In this document: piece by piece, positions 53,743 through 60,869 of the stretch
How the letters are laid out: every line of letters starts with the position of its first letter
How positions within the stretch are numbered: position 1 is the first letter of the stretch
Source: Phycisphaerales bacterium
GTDB lineage: Bacteria; Planctomycetota; Phycisphaerae; Phycisphaerales; UBA1924
Direction of reading: 5' to 3'
Assembly (NCBI GenBank): GCA_020831775.1
Contig: JAFIFZ010000060.1
Coordinates: 1 to 64,000 of the forward strand
Length of the DNA stretch: 64,000 nucleotides
The notes under the pieces: generated by a model
Database searches by the model: none
Seen by the model: only the letters and a program-made list of their open reading frames with translations
Told to the model about the DNA's origin: nothing
Position numbers and translations under genes: made by a program

Positions 53743-54241
53743 CCGTGCCACCGACCTCGGCTCGGCGAGGTCGGTGCTCTCCAGGCAACATCCACCCGAA
53801 GACATCCCCGATCCACTGCCTTCTCTACTCCCATCTACACCCGCTCTGGCTCACCTGATCGCCTGTTCACCTGCTCACCTCTCCAAGCTCTCCCGCTCCG
53901 AAGGAGCGGACGAACCTTGCCACGGGCGCGGCGAGGCGAAGCCGAGCAAGCCCGTGGAAATCGATCCAAAGCAACTCCGCCCTGAATGGGCGGAGGAAGG
54001 GTGCGATCCATCTGCGCTTGGAGGCTCGGGTCGAGCGTGAGATCGATTCCGTCGCCCCTTCAGGGCTCGTCTGTACGCGCGGCTGTCCACGGGTTCCGCT
54101 TCGCTCGATGCTGCGCATCGCGCGGGCGCTCCACCCGTGGCAACGATCCGGCGCTCCTTCGGAGCTCGCACTGTCAGCGAAGTCTCCGAACGCTGTCAAC
54201 CATGTCCCCGAACCGAACACAAAGCAGAGGTCGGTGGCACG
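53743..54241. mobile_element. Nested inverted-repeat element, no coding capacity
   Basis: The 586-base gap 53699-54284 contains no gene. Outer 15-bp perfect inverted repeats CGTGCCACCGACCTC lie at 53744-53758 and 54227-54241; the left one is a complete hairpin copy of the right half of the ftsW element (33 of 35 bases match). Inside is a second inverted pair, 53895-53926 and 54134-54165 (GCTCCGAAGGAGC, then TTGCCACGGG). Looks like stacked non-autonomous elements. Confidence 0.7.
53895..54165. repeat. Inner 271-bp inverted-repeat unit
   Basis: Imperfect 32-bp terminal repeats with GCTCC-GAA-GGAGC hairpins at both ends and CCACGGG blocks repeated internally (53917-53926, about 53961-53967, 54087-54093, 54134-54143). 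No reading frame with a ribosome site. Confidence 0.6.
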
Positions 54242-54284
54242 AAACCCAGAACCTCGCACTCCGAATTGACCGCAATAGTGCCGC

Positions 54285-55703
54285 TCACCCAACCGGATAC
54301 AACCCCGCAAACTCGCGCCAATAAGTCGGAAAGGTCTTGTCCACGCAGACCGGGTCGGCGATCGAAACCCGCGGCCTGCGCAGCCCGACCAACGCGAGCG
54401 CCATCGCCATCCGGTGGTCCCGGTAAGTGTCAAACACAACGGGCGCAACCCCCGTCGAGCAATCGATCCCCCCCTCGGGCGGGGTGATGGTCATCGCGTC
54501 CGGATCGCCCGCAACATCCGCGTCGATCCGCACGCCGACCTTGCCGAGCTCGGTCTGCAACGCGGCGATGCGGTCGCACTCCTTGTCGCGCAGCGTTCGC
54601 ACGCCCCGCAGCACGCTCGGACCCGACGCGAAGGCGCAGGCGACCGCAAGAGAGACCGCCGCGTCGGGCATGTCGGCCATGTCGGCCATGATCCCGCGGA
54701 GCGTCTCGGGCCCGCGGCAGTACAGCCCGCCCCCGGACCGCTCCACCTCCGCCCCCATCCGACGCAACACCAGCGGGTACTGCGCATCGCCCTGCATCGA
54801 GCCGTCAGTCAGCCCGACCACGCCGACCCGCGCACCGGGCAGGATCGCCCCGGCCGTCCACGCGTAGGTCGCCCCGCTCGCGTCCGGCTCGATCTGCAGA
54901 GAGAAGTGGGGCGGGGGCCCGGGCGCCACACGGATCACCCGCATGTCCGCCGAGGTCCGCGTCGTCACGCCCAAGCGGCAGAGCAGCTCCAGCGTCATTG
55001 TCAGGTACGACGCGCTCGTCGCCGGGGCGTCCAGCCGCATCGTCAACCCTTGGGCGAGCCAGGGCGAGACCAAGAGCAGCGCCGAGAGGTACTGGCTCGA
55101 CTTGGTCTGCCCGAAACGCACCTCGCTCCCGCAAAGCCCAGGCCCCGGCGGCTCGATCCGGATCGGCGGATAGCCCTCCGCCAGTGGGTACGAAACATGA
55201 GCCCCCATCGCGGAGAGCGCCTCGCCGAGCTCACCGATCGGACGCTGGCGCATCCGCTCGTTGCCGTCGATGGTGACCGGCCCGTCGGCGAGCAACGCCG
55301 CGGCCGCCAGAAACCGCGTCGCCGTCCCCGCGTTGTTCAGGTTCAGCGTGACCCCGTCGGCCCCGATGCGAAAGCGGCCGCCGACGCCGTGCACGATCAG
55401 GTCCGCCTCGGCGTCGCGCGGGCCGTCGAACTCGATGCGGGCCCCGAGGGTTTCCAAGGCGGCGATCATCCGTTCGGTGTCGTCGGCGCCCAAGAGCGGG
55501 CGTTCGATCCGCGACGAGCCCTCGCAAAGGGCCGCCAGCAGCAGGGCACGGTTAGTCAGGCTTTTGGAGCCGGGCGGACGCATCACCGCGTCGACCCAGC
55601 CCGGTTCGGCGATCGGCTCGATCGGCAGCGGGTCGGCCAGCCCGGCGAGCGGACCCGATGGGCTTCCCGTTCGTCCCTCCTGCGGCGGACGCTCGTCGCT
55701 CAC
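54285..55703 (-). CDS. aroA: 3-phosphoshikimate 1-carboxyvinyltransferase (EPSP synthase)
   Basis: 472 residues, including a 30-residue polar N-terminal extension. Two-domain inside-out barrel with RPPGSKSLTNRALLLAAL, LNNAGTATRFLAAAAL, RPIGELGEAL, TSASYLTMTLELL and the C-terminal DTYRDHRMAMALALVGL followed by DPVCVDKTFPTYW. It joins shikimate-3-phosphate and PEP in the shikimate pathway. GTG start overlaps the groES stop (GTGA, 55700-55703). Confidence 0.96.
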   Translation of the reverse strand: MSDERPPQEGRTGSPSGPLAGLADPLPIEPIAEPGWVDAVMRPPGSKSLTNRALLLAALCEGSSRIERPLLGADDTERMIAALETLGARIEFDGPRDAEADLIVHGVGGRFRIGADGVTLNLNNAGTATRFLAAAALLADGPVTIDGNERMRQRPIGELGEALSAMGAHVSYPLAEGYPPIRIEPPGPGLCGSEVRFGQTKSSQYLSALLLVSPWLAQGLTMRLDAPATSASYLTMTLELLCRLGVTTRTSADMRVIRVAPGPPPHFSLQIEPDASGATYAWTAGAILPGARVGVVGLTDGSMQGDAQYPLVLRRMGAEVERSGGGLYCRGPETLRGIMADMADMPDAAVSLAVACAFASGPSVLRGVRTLRDKECDRIAALQTELGKVGVRIDADVAGDPDAMTITPPEGGIDCSTGVAPVVFDTYRDHRMAMALALVGLRRPRVSIADPVCVDKTFPTYWREFAGLYPVG

Positions 55704-56041
55704 CCGCCGCCCCCCGCGCCGTCCCGCCTGAACACCGCGACCACATCCTCGACCGGGATCACATAGAGGCGGTTATCGCCCTCTAGGTCGACCGGGATCG
55801 CGTGCTTGGGGTTGAAGAGGATCCGGTCGTACTGGCGGATGGGGTAGTCCTCGTCGCGCTCGACCTGGGCGCTGATCGCCACGATCCGCCCCGTCAGCGT
55901 CGGGATCTCGATCTTGTCGGGCAGGTGGATGCCCGTCTTGGTCTGCTTCTTGTCCTCGTCCTTGCGGATGAGCACGCGCGAGCCAATCGGCTCGACCGTT
56001 TCGAGCGCGGGGAGGTCGTTCTTGGGCTTCTTTGCCGCCAT
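55700..56041 (-). CDS. groES: GroES-type co-chaperonin
   Basis: 113 residues. IEPIGSRVLIRKDEDKKQTK-like start (VEPIGSRVLIRKDED), a mobile-loop equivalent (KTGIHLPDKIEIPTLTGRIVA), and YDRILFNPKHAIPVDLEGDNRLYVIPVEDVVAV match the Cpn10 beta-barrel. A 10-residue basic N-terminus is extra. No groEL is beside it; it is coupled instead to aroA. It may be a second, specialised Cpn10. Confidence 0.85.
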   Translation of the reverse strand: MAAKKPKNDLPALETVEPIGSRVLIRKDEDKKQTKTGIHLPDKIEIPTLTGRIVAISAQVERDEDYPIRQYDRILFNPKHAIPVDLEGDNRLYVIPVEDVVAVFRRDGAGGGG

Positions 56042-56047
56042 AGCGCC

Positions 56048-56053
56048 ACTGTA
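56048..56053 (-). promoter_or_regulatory. -10 element, leaderless start of groES-aroA
   Basis: Minus-strand TACAGT is 6 bases before ATG 56041. Confidence 0.45.
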
Positions 56054-56126
56054 GCTGATCCGATTCACAGAAGAGGGCGGGCGATCGGCGGCGGAGCGGA
56101 CGCCCGCCCCACACCCCCAACCCCTA

Positions 56127-56132
56127 TATCCT
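56127..56132 (+). promoter_or_regulatory. -10 element of apt
   Basis: TATCCT in TATATCCT, with a leader of about 20 bases containing GAGGAG before ATG 56160. Confidence 0.45.
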
Positions 56133-56159
56133 CTTCCCGCCCCAGAGGAGCCTCGCCCC

Positions 56160-56675
56160 ATGAACCTGAGCGACTTCATCCGCGATGTGCCGGACTTCCC
56201 CAAGCCCGGGATCCTGTTCAAGGACTTCACGCCGTTGCTGGCCGATCCGCGGGCGTTGGCGATGGCGGTCGAGCGGATGGCCAATCCGTTCCGGGGGCGG
56301 GGGATCGACCTGGTGATCGGGGCCGAGAGCCGCGGGTTCATCTTCGGCACCGCGATCGCCCAGTGTCTCTCGGCGGGGTTTGTGCCGATCCGCAAGCCGG
56401 GGAAGCTGCCGCGCTCGGTGCACGGGGTGGATTACGCGCTGGAGTACGGGTCCGACCGGCTGGAGATCCACTCCGACGCCCTGGGCCCGGGGCAGAAGGT
56501 GCTGCTTGTGGACGACCTGCTGGCGACGGGGGGGACGATGAGCGCCTGCTGCGAGCTGGTGGGCAAGTGCGGGGCCGATATTGCGGGGATCGTGGTGCTG
56601 ATCGAGCTGCCCGCCCTGGGCGGCCGCGCGAGACTGGACCGCTACGCCCAAACCCACGCGGTGATTCAGGCCTAA
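56160..56675 (+). CDS. apt: Adenine phosphoribosyltransferase
   Basis: 171 residues. Salvages adenine to AMP using PRPP. DFPKPGILFKDFTPLLADP is diagnostic for APRT; the PRPP loop is VLLVDDLLATGGTMSACCEL; GAESRGFIFGTAIA is the base-binding region. GAGGAG 9 bases before the ATG. Divergent from groES-aroA across a 118-base gap. Confidence 0.97.
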   Translation: MNLSDFIRDVPDFPKPGILFKDFTPLLADPRALAMAVERMANPFRGRGIDLVIGAESRGFIFGTAIAQCLSAGFVPIRKPGKLPRSVHGVDYALEYGSDRLEIHSDALGPGQKVLLVDDLLATGGTMSACCELVGKCGADIAGIVVLIELPALGGRARLDRYAQTHAVIQA

Positions 56676-56805
56676 GCGAGCCTTCGGCCCGCCAGAGGGT
56701 CGAACAGGAGAGCAGGCGATCAGGCGAGGGAAGCGGAGCAGGTGAAGCTGGCCGCAGGCGAGCACCCCACGCCCCACGCCCCACGCCCGACTCCCCACAC
56801 CCCTC

Positions 56806-56844
56806 CACACAAAAACAACCACCCCCGGCCGAAGCCGGGGGTGG
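56806..56844 (-). terminator. Terminator of the PEP-CTERM gene
   Basis: CCACCCCCGGC pairs with GCCGGGGGTGG around CGAA. On the minus strand it is followed by TTGTTTTTGTG, so it ends the gene at 56877-57596. The stretch between apt and it (56676-56805) holds CGCCCCAC tandem copies and a GATCAGGCGAGG segment related to other dispersed repeats. Confidence 0.82.
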
Positions 56845-56876
56845 TGTTGACTTGCGTCAGATGTCGTCAGACCCGA

Positions 56877-57596
56877 TTACGCACGGCGGCGACGGGCGGC
56901 GACCAGACCACCGAGACCCAGGAGGGCCATCGAGGCGGGCGCGGGGACGACGGTCAACATGTTGCCGAAGCCGTCACGATCTTGCTCGAAGGTGAAGTCA
57001 TCGGCCTGAACGGCGTTCATGTCGGCGTAGGTGCGGGTGCGAGTGAACTCCGCATCGAAGCTCATCATGCCACCGGCATAGGTCGCATCGAAGGTGTAGA
57101 TCATGAAGCCATCGTTCATGTTCAGACCAGCGAAGGCCTGGGGACGGAACTGCGACGGGACGAACGCGGTCGGCTGGGCGACGAAGTCAACAGCGAAGCC
57201 GACACGGCCGGGGCTGTTGCGGCCATCGACGACTTCGAGGCGCTCGGTGTCACCACTGGTGGCGACGGGGCCGAAGAAGCCGTTGACATCGCCGGAAGTG
57301 CCGACGGGGCCATCGGAGATGTCGTTCTGGAGCACCTCGTTGCGACCGCGACCATCGGTCGTCTCGGTCAGGTCCCAGGAGCCGACGTTGTCGCCGGAGA
57401 TCCAGTTCCGCGACCAGGCGAACCCGGCGCTGGAGGGGGAGGTGGCGATCAACGACACGCGGATGACGTCGCCGACTTCGGCGTCGGTCAGGCCGCCAGC
57501 ACCGGTCAGGTTCTCACCGACCATGCTGTAGGTGACCTGGGCATTCGCGACAGCGGCCATACCGGCCACACCAAGAATCAGAGCGATCTTCTTCAT
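56877..57596 (-). CDS. PEP-CTERM-type secreted protein
   Basis: 239 residues. Signal MKKIALILGVAGMAAVANAQ. The mature part is a beta-rich domain without Cys (VTYSMVGENLTGAGG, FDATYAGGMMSFDAEF). The C-terminus is an exosortase signal: VPAPASMALLGLGGLVAARR then RRA, that is a Pro motif, a hydrophobic helix and an Arg cluster. Probably sorted to the cell surface or exopolysaccharide by an exosortase that is not in this window. A promoter (-35 GTGCAA on plus, 57694-57699) and GAGGAG precede it. Confidence 0.88.
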   Translation of the reverse strand: MKKIALILGVAGMAAVANAQVTYSMVGENLTGAGGLTDAEVGDVIRVSLIATSPSSAGFAWSRNWISGDNVGSWDLTETTDGRGRNEVLQNDISDGPVGTSGDVNGFFGPVATSGDTERLEVVDGRNSPGRVGFAVDFVAQPTAFVPSQFRPQAFAGLNMNDGFMIYTFDATYAGGMMSFDAEFTRTRTYADMNAVQADDFTFEQDRDGFGNMLTVVPAPASMALLGLGGLVAARRRRA

Positions 57597-57670
57597 TTCT
57601 GCATCTCCTCACTGGAACGCAACTGTGGAACAATCACGGGCGTTGGCAGCCCGCTGGCTGCACTGACACA

Positions 57671-57699
57671 AGAGTAAGCCAAGATCTTGAGTCGTGCAA
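57671..57699 (-). promoter_or_regulatory. Promoter of PEP-CTERM gene
   Basis: Minus strand: TTGCAC (57699-57694), 17-base spacer, TACTCT (57676-57671). Predicted leader about 67 bases with GAGGAG before ATG 57596. Confidence 0.6.
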
Positions 57700-58318
57700 C
57701 CCGTTTTGAAGCAACAAGCCCGGAAAATGCTGTGAAGCCCCCTTTGACCCGCCTCCAACCCCCTCCAGAGGCCCCCAAAGCGGCATTTGGAGAGTTATAG
57801 GACGATGTAGCCCCTAAGCGAAAATCCCCGGATTCAATGGGGTCGCCCCAAAACACTCCCCTAAAATGGTGTCCGTGGCGTTCCGTTGCCCGCCGGGAAG
57901 GCGGAAGAAGGGCGGCCGAGTCGCTCGCCAGGCTCTGTTTTCGGCGCCCCGCAAGCCCTGTCCGGCCGTCTCCGGATACTTGGCGGCGCGTCGCGACCTT
58001 CGCGGCCTGCGGCAGGCCAGCTCGCCAGGGCTCGCCGGCAGACTGGCTATACATGCCGACTGGCTATAGATAAGGTCAGGCGGTCCCGCCGTCCGACGCC
58101 ACGCCGCGGTTGTGTGCTCGGGGCGATGCTGGGGGCCGATAGGCACAGCCCAGGATCGACGGGTGCTCCATGGAGGGGTGGTGGCCCCGGCTCTGCTGGC
58201 TGCGCGGGCTGATAACCCTACAAAGATAGGTGTTTTTGCCCTCGGGTCTTGTAGGGAGGGCGTGCAAGGGCTACCTTTGCCGCTGTCGGGAGCGGGCGAT
58301 GAATGACCGCCTGACCGC
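57700..58318. other. Intergenic region between divergent PEP-CTERM genes
   Basis: No convincing gene. It contains several GC palindromes (for example GGCCTGCGGCAGGCC near 58004-58018), an 11-bp direct repeat GACTGGCTATA at about 58042 and 58058 whose TATA parts could be -10 boxes for the downstream gene, and a possible stem near 58216-58282. Confidence 0.5.
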
Positions 58319-58320
58319 AC

Positions 58321-58337
58321 GAGAGAGAGAGAGAGAG
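58321..58337 (+). repeat. (GA) microsatellite as ribosome-binding region
   Basis: Eight and a half GA units end one base before ATG 58339 and provide the only purine-rich site. Confidence 0.8.
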
Positions 58338-58338
58338 C

Positions 58339-58989
58339 ATGAACAAGCAGATTTGTATCGCAGCATTGGCGATCGCCGCCGCCGCGGGTTCGTCCTTGGG
58401 CTCCCAGATCCCCTTCCATGTGTATAACGCCCCCGGCCCGCTGCCTGGACTGTCGTTGTGGGTTGAGGTGCAGGAAGTTTCGGCGTCGACCGTCGCCTTC
58501 ACCTTCGGCAACGCCTCGACCAACGGCGCGATCTCGACCAAGATCTACTTCGAGACGCCCCGCGATGGCTCGGTGCTGTTCGACGGCTCGGGCGGGATCT
58601 CCGCCCAGAGCGCTGGCGTCAGCTTCGAGAACGGCGGCAGCGGCCCCGAGAATCCTCCCGGCGGCAGCGGGGTCAACTGGAACGGCACCGACAGCCACTA
58701 CTTCCGCACCAAGCAGGGTGGCGTCAGCAACGGCATCGGCGCCGGCCAGTGGCTCACCATCGAGCTCGGTCTGGCCCAGGGCGTCTCGTACGCCGACATT
58801 CTGGCCGATCTGACCTCGGGCAACTTCCGGATTGCCCAGCATGTGCAGAGCATTCAGCCCGACGGCATCAGCGTCGGTGTGATCACCGAAGGCGGCAACG
58901 GGTCGGAGATCACGCTCATCCCCCTCCCGACCGGCGCCGGCCTGGCCGGGCTCGGCCTCGGGCTGGTGGCCCTCCGCCGTCGTCGCTGA
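58339..58989 (+). CDS. PEP-CTERM-type secreted protein
   Basis: 216 residues. Signal MNKQICIAALAIAAAAGSSLG. The mature domain is Gly/Ser-rich and beta-type (VEVQEVSASTVAFTFGNAST, IYFETPRDGSVLFDGSGG). It ends IPLPTGAGLAGLGLGLVALR then RRR, an exosortase-type tail with PLP instead of PEP. Start set by the GA-rich site. A terminator follows directly. Function unknown; probably surface-attached. Confidence 0.86.
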   Translation: MNKQICIAALAIAAAAGSSLGSQIPFHVYNAPGPLPGLSLWVEVQEVSASTVAFTFGNASTNGAISTKIYFETPRDGSVLFDGSGGISAQSAGVSFENGGSGPENPPGGSGVNWNGTDSHYFRTKQGGVSNGIGAGQWLTIELGLAQGVSYADILADLTSGNFRIAQHVQSIQPDGISVGVITEGGNGSEITLIPLPTGAGLAGLGLGLVALRRRR

Positions 58990-59020
58990 GGCGGCAAGTC
59001 GGTATCAGAGTGAGTTCATG

Positions 59021-59058
59021 CAGGGCGTCGGCGAAGGCTGACGCCCTGTTTGCGTTTT
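59021..59058 (+). terminator. Rho-independent terminator
   Basis: CAGGGCGTC pairs with GACGCCCTG, followed by TTTGCGTTTT. Confidence 0.78.
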
Positions 59059-59133
59059 GAAAGGGCCATGGGGTCTTGGAGTGAGGGCCTGAATGTTCGT
59101 AAAAGATTACCCGGTGATTGCTGGAAATTACTC

Positions 59134-59162
59134 TTGTGCCGACGAGATTTGTGGTGTAGTCT
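59134..59162 (+). promoter_or_regulatory. Promoter of third PEP-CTERM gene
   Basis: TTGTGC, 17-base spacer, TAGTCT. Leader about 70 bases with GGGAGG before ATG 59242; the leader contains the hairpin CGCCGGCGTTCGGCG. Confidence 0.6.
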
Positions 59163-59241
59163 TCTCGCAAGGTCCTATCAGGTGAGTCGCCGGCGTTCGG
59201 CGTCGCGACCTGGTCGGCCTCCTTGAACGGGAGGATTGAAC

Positions 59242-60069
59242 ATGAGGAAGAAGACAGCATGTGCCGGTGTGGCGTGTGCGGCAGGTGTCGTCGCGTTTCT
59301 TGGTGCCGCGCTTCCGGCGGTTGCTTCGACGGTGTATATCAACGATCCGAGTGTGACCGTCTCTGGAGCGTCCACGGTTTCGAACCAGATCTTCAGAAAT
59401 TCTGAGGGCGGAGCCGCGCCATCCACATGGGACATGTCGATGAACGGCGGCTCAATGCTGCAAAACGGTCTTCAGCACAACCTTGGCAATGTGAGTAATC
59501 TAAACAACAATCTTCTGCACTTCTCTTTGCAGAACATCCCCGGTCAGGGCCTCGTCTACGGGATCACCACGCCGACACCTCCTCAGCCTGGGCCGGCGCT
59601 TTCCGGGGAGCTTGGCTGGGGACCCTTCGCTGCAATCGACACCACTGGCTTCGACGGAGCAGCGGCTGCCGTCAACAGTGTGTCCTATGTGAACGCTGCT
59701 TACAACAGCCTTCGGCTTGAGGCGTCTGTCCGCGAGTCCAGTGATTCGCTGGCGATCCAGGGGCTGACATTCTCAATTTTCGGCAACGACTACACAAGCG
59801 GCTTCATCGATCCGACGCTGGTCGGTGGCGCCAATCCGCTTGAGGTCATCCAGCGGATCGTTGTCGATGGGGTCATGGGCTTCAATCTGAACAACGAAGC
59901 TTGGACGCTCACCGCTTCGATCTTGGCCAACTCCGTCTCCCTCGAGTCTGACTCGGTCAGGTTCAGAGTCTTCCAGGAGCAGGTCGCGTTCGTCGTCATC
60001 CCGCTTCCCGGCGCAGCAGGTCTCGGGGCCCTCGGCCTCGGCCTCGTCGCGATCCGTCGCCGCCGCTGA
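59242..60069 (+). CDS. PEP-CTERM-type secreted protein
   Basis: 275 residues. Signal MRKKTACAGVACAAGVVAFL, cleavage near AVAS. The mature part is Asn/Ser/Gly-rich (MNGGSMLQNGLQHNLGNVSN), lower in G+C than the housekeeping genes. It ends VIPLPGAAGLGALGLGLVAI followed by RRRR. The GGGAGG 7 bases upstream selects this ATG. Flanked by its own promoter and terminator, so a monocistronic gene beside a related one. Confidence 0.87.
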   Translation: MRKKTACAGVACAAGVVAFLGAALPAVASTVYINDPSVTVSGASTVSNQIFRNSEGGAAPSTWDMSMNGGSMLQNGLQHNLGNVSNLNNNLLHFSLQNIPGQGLVYGITTPTPPQPGPALSGELGWGPFAAIDTTGFDGAAAAVNSVSYVNAAYNSLRLEASVRESSDSLAIQGLTFSIFGNDYTSGFIDPTLVGGANPLEVIQRIVVDGVMGFNLNNEAWTLTASILANSVSLESDSVRFRVFQEQVAFVVIPLPGAAGLGALGLGLVAIRRRR

Positions 60070-60107
60070 TGCGTCGGGCCTGAGCCCGATAGCTCCAAGC
60101 ACGATCA

Positions 60108-60136
60108 CCGCCGCGGGCCTTCCCGCGGCGGTTTTT
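60108..60136 (+). terminator. Rho-independent terminator
   Basis: CCGCCGCGGG, loop CCTT, CCCGCGGCGG, then TTTTT: a perfect 10-bp stem. Confidence 0.92.
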
Positions 60137-60155
60137 CATTGCCCCCAGATCCCGT

Positions 60156-60161
60156 TAGACT
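60156..60161 (+). promoter_or_regulatory. -10 element, leaderless start
   Basis: TAGACT ends 6 bases before ATG 60168 and only 20 bases after the preceding terminator. Confidence 0.5.
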
Positions 60162-60167
60162 CCGCTC

Positions 60168-60869
60168 ATGGACAAACCGCCCAGCACCGCCGAGCAACCG
60201 CGTTCCGCCCGATCGCATGACGCACCGCCCGTCGGGCTCCCGGCCGAGGCCGAACGGCGCGCGATGCAGGCGATCTGGTGGTGGCGGGGCACTGGGCTCG
60301 GATTGCTGGTCCTCGTGGCGATCGACATCGTTGTCGAGTTCGGCCCCGGCCGCCTGCTCGCGGTTGACATCTTGAACGGGCTTGCAGTCTTTGCAGGGCT
60401 CGGCGGGATCTTTTACACACAGATCCGCTGGGCGCTGACCTTCCGGCGTGAGGGGCTGGTCCCCGGTTGGCTGGTGGGGCTCTGGATCTCTGCTGTGGTG
60501 GCCGTGCCGCTGCTGTGGGTCGGGGCGCGCATCGCGGGCGGGCAGGGCGATGAGGCCGCGATCGGCCCCGTGAGCTGGGTTGCGTTGATCTTCTCCGCGA
60601 TCGGCGCCGGCCTGCTCGTCATGGCGGCGGTCGATTTCAGCGTCGCGGCCCGAACCGGCTCGCCCCTGCTCCGGCTCCGCCACCGCCCGTTGGTCATGGG
60701 CCTGCTGCTGATTTTGCTCTGGATGCTGGAGATCTACGGCGTCATCGGCTTCGACCGCGCCCAATCCTACAGCTTCATCGTGGTGATGGTCGCGCCCTGG
60801 CTCTTGCACCTGAACAACGCGGACGCGCAGCCGGCGCCAGCCGTCACGCCGCGATCCGCTGCGGTCTGA
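60168..60869 (+). CDS. Membrane protein of unknown function
   Basis: 233 residues with six hydrophobic segments after a 35-residue polar N-terminus (AIWWWRGTGLGLLVLVAIDI is the first). No motif recognised. The last 26 bases overlap the 3-prime end of the convergent SpoIIE-type phosphatase gene. Confidence 0.72.
   Translation: MDKPPSTAEQPRSARSHDAPPVGLPAEAERRAMQAIWWWRGTGLGLLVLVAIDIVVEFGPGRLLAVDILNGLAVFAGLGGIFYTQIRWALTFRREGLVPGWLVGLWISAVVAVPLLWVGARIAGGQGDEAAIGPVSWVALIFSAIGAGLLVMAAVDFSVAARTGSPLLRLRHRPLVMGLLLILLWMLEIYGVIGFDRAQSYSFIVVMVAPWLLHLNNADAQPAPAVTPRSAAV

Noticed and set aside
53774-54448. Several 80-190 codon frames in the inverted-repeat region
   Set aside because: All are made of repeat arms, overlap aroA codons or lack start signals.
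57593-58842. Long minus-strand frames across the PEP-CTERM intergenic region
   Set aside because: They cross the promoter of the 56877 gene and the start of the 58339 gene and contain palindromic DNA; composition is not coding.
59163-59241. Riboswitch in the leader of the third PEP-CTERM gene
   Set aside because: Only a simple hairpin is visible; no match to a known ligand-binding core.
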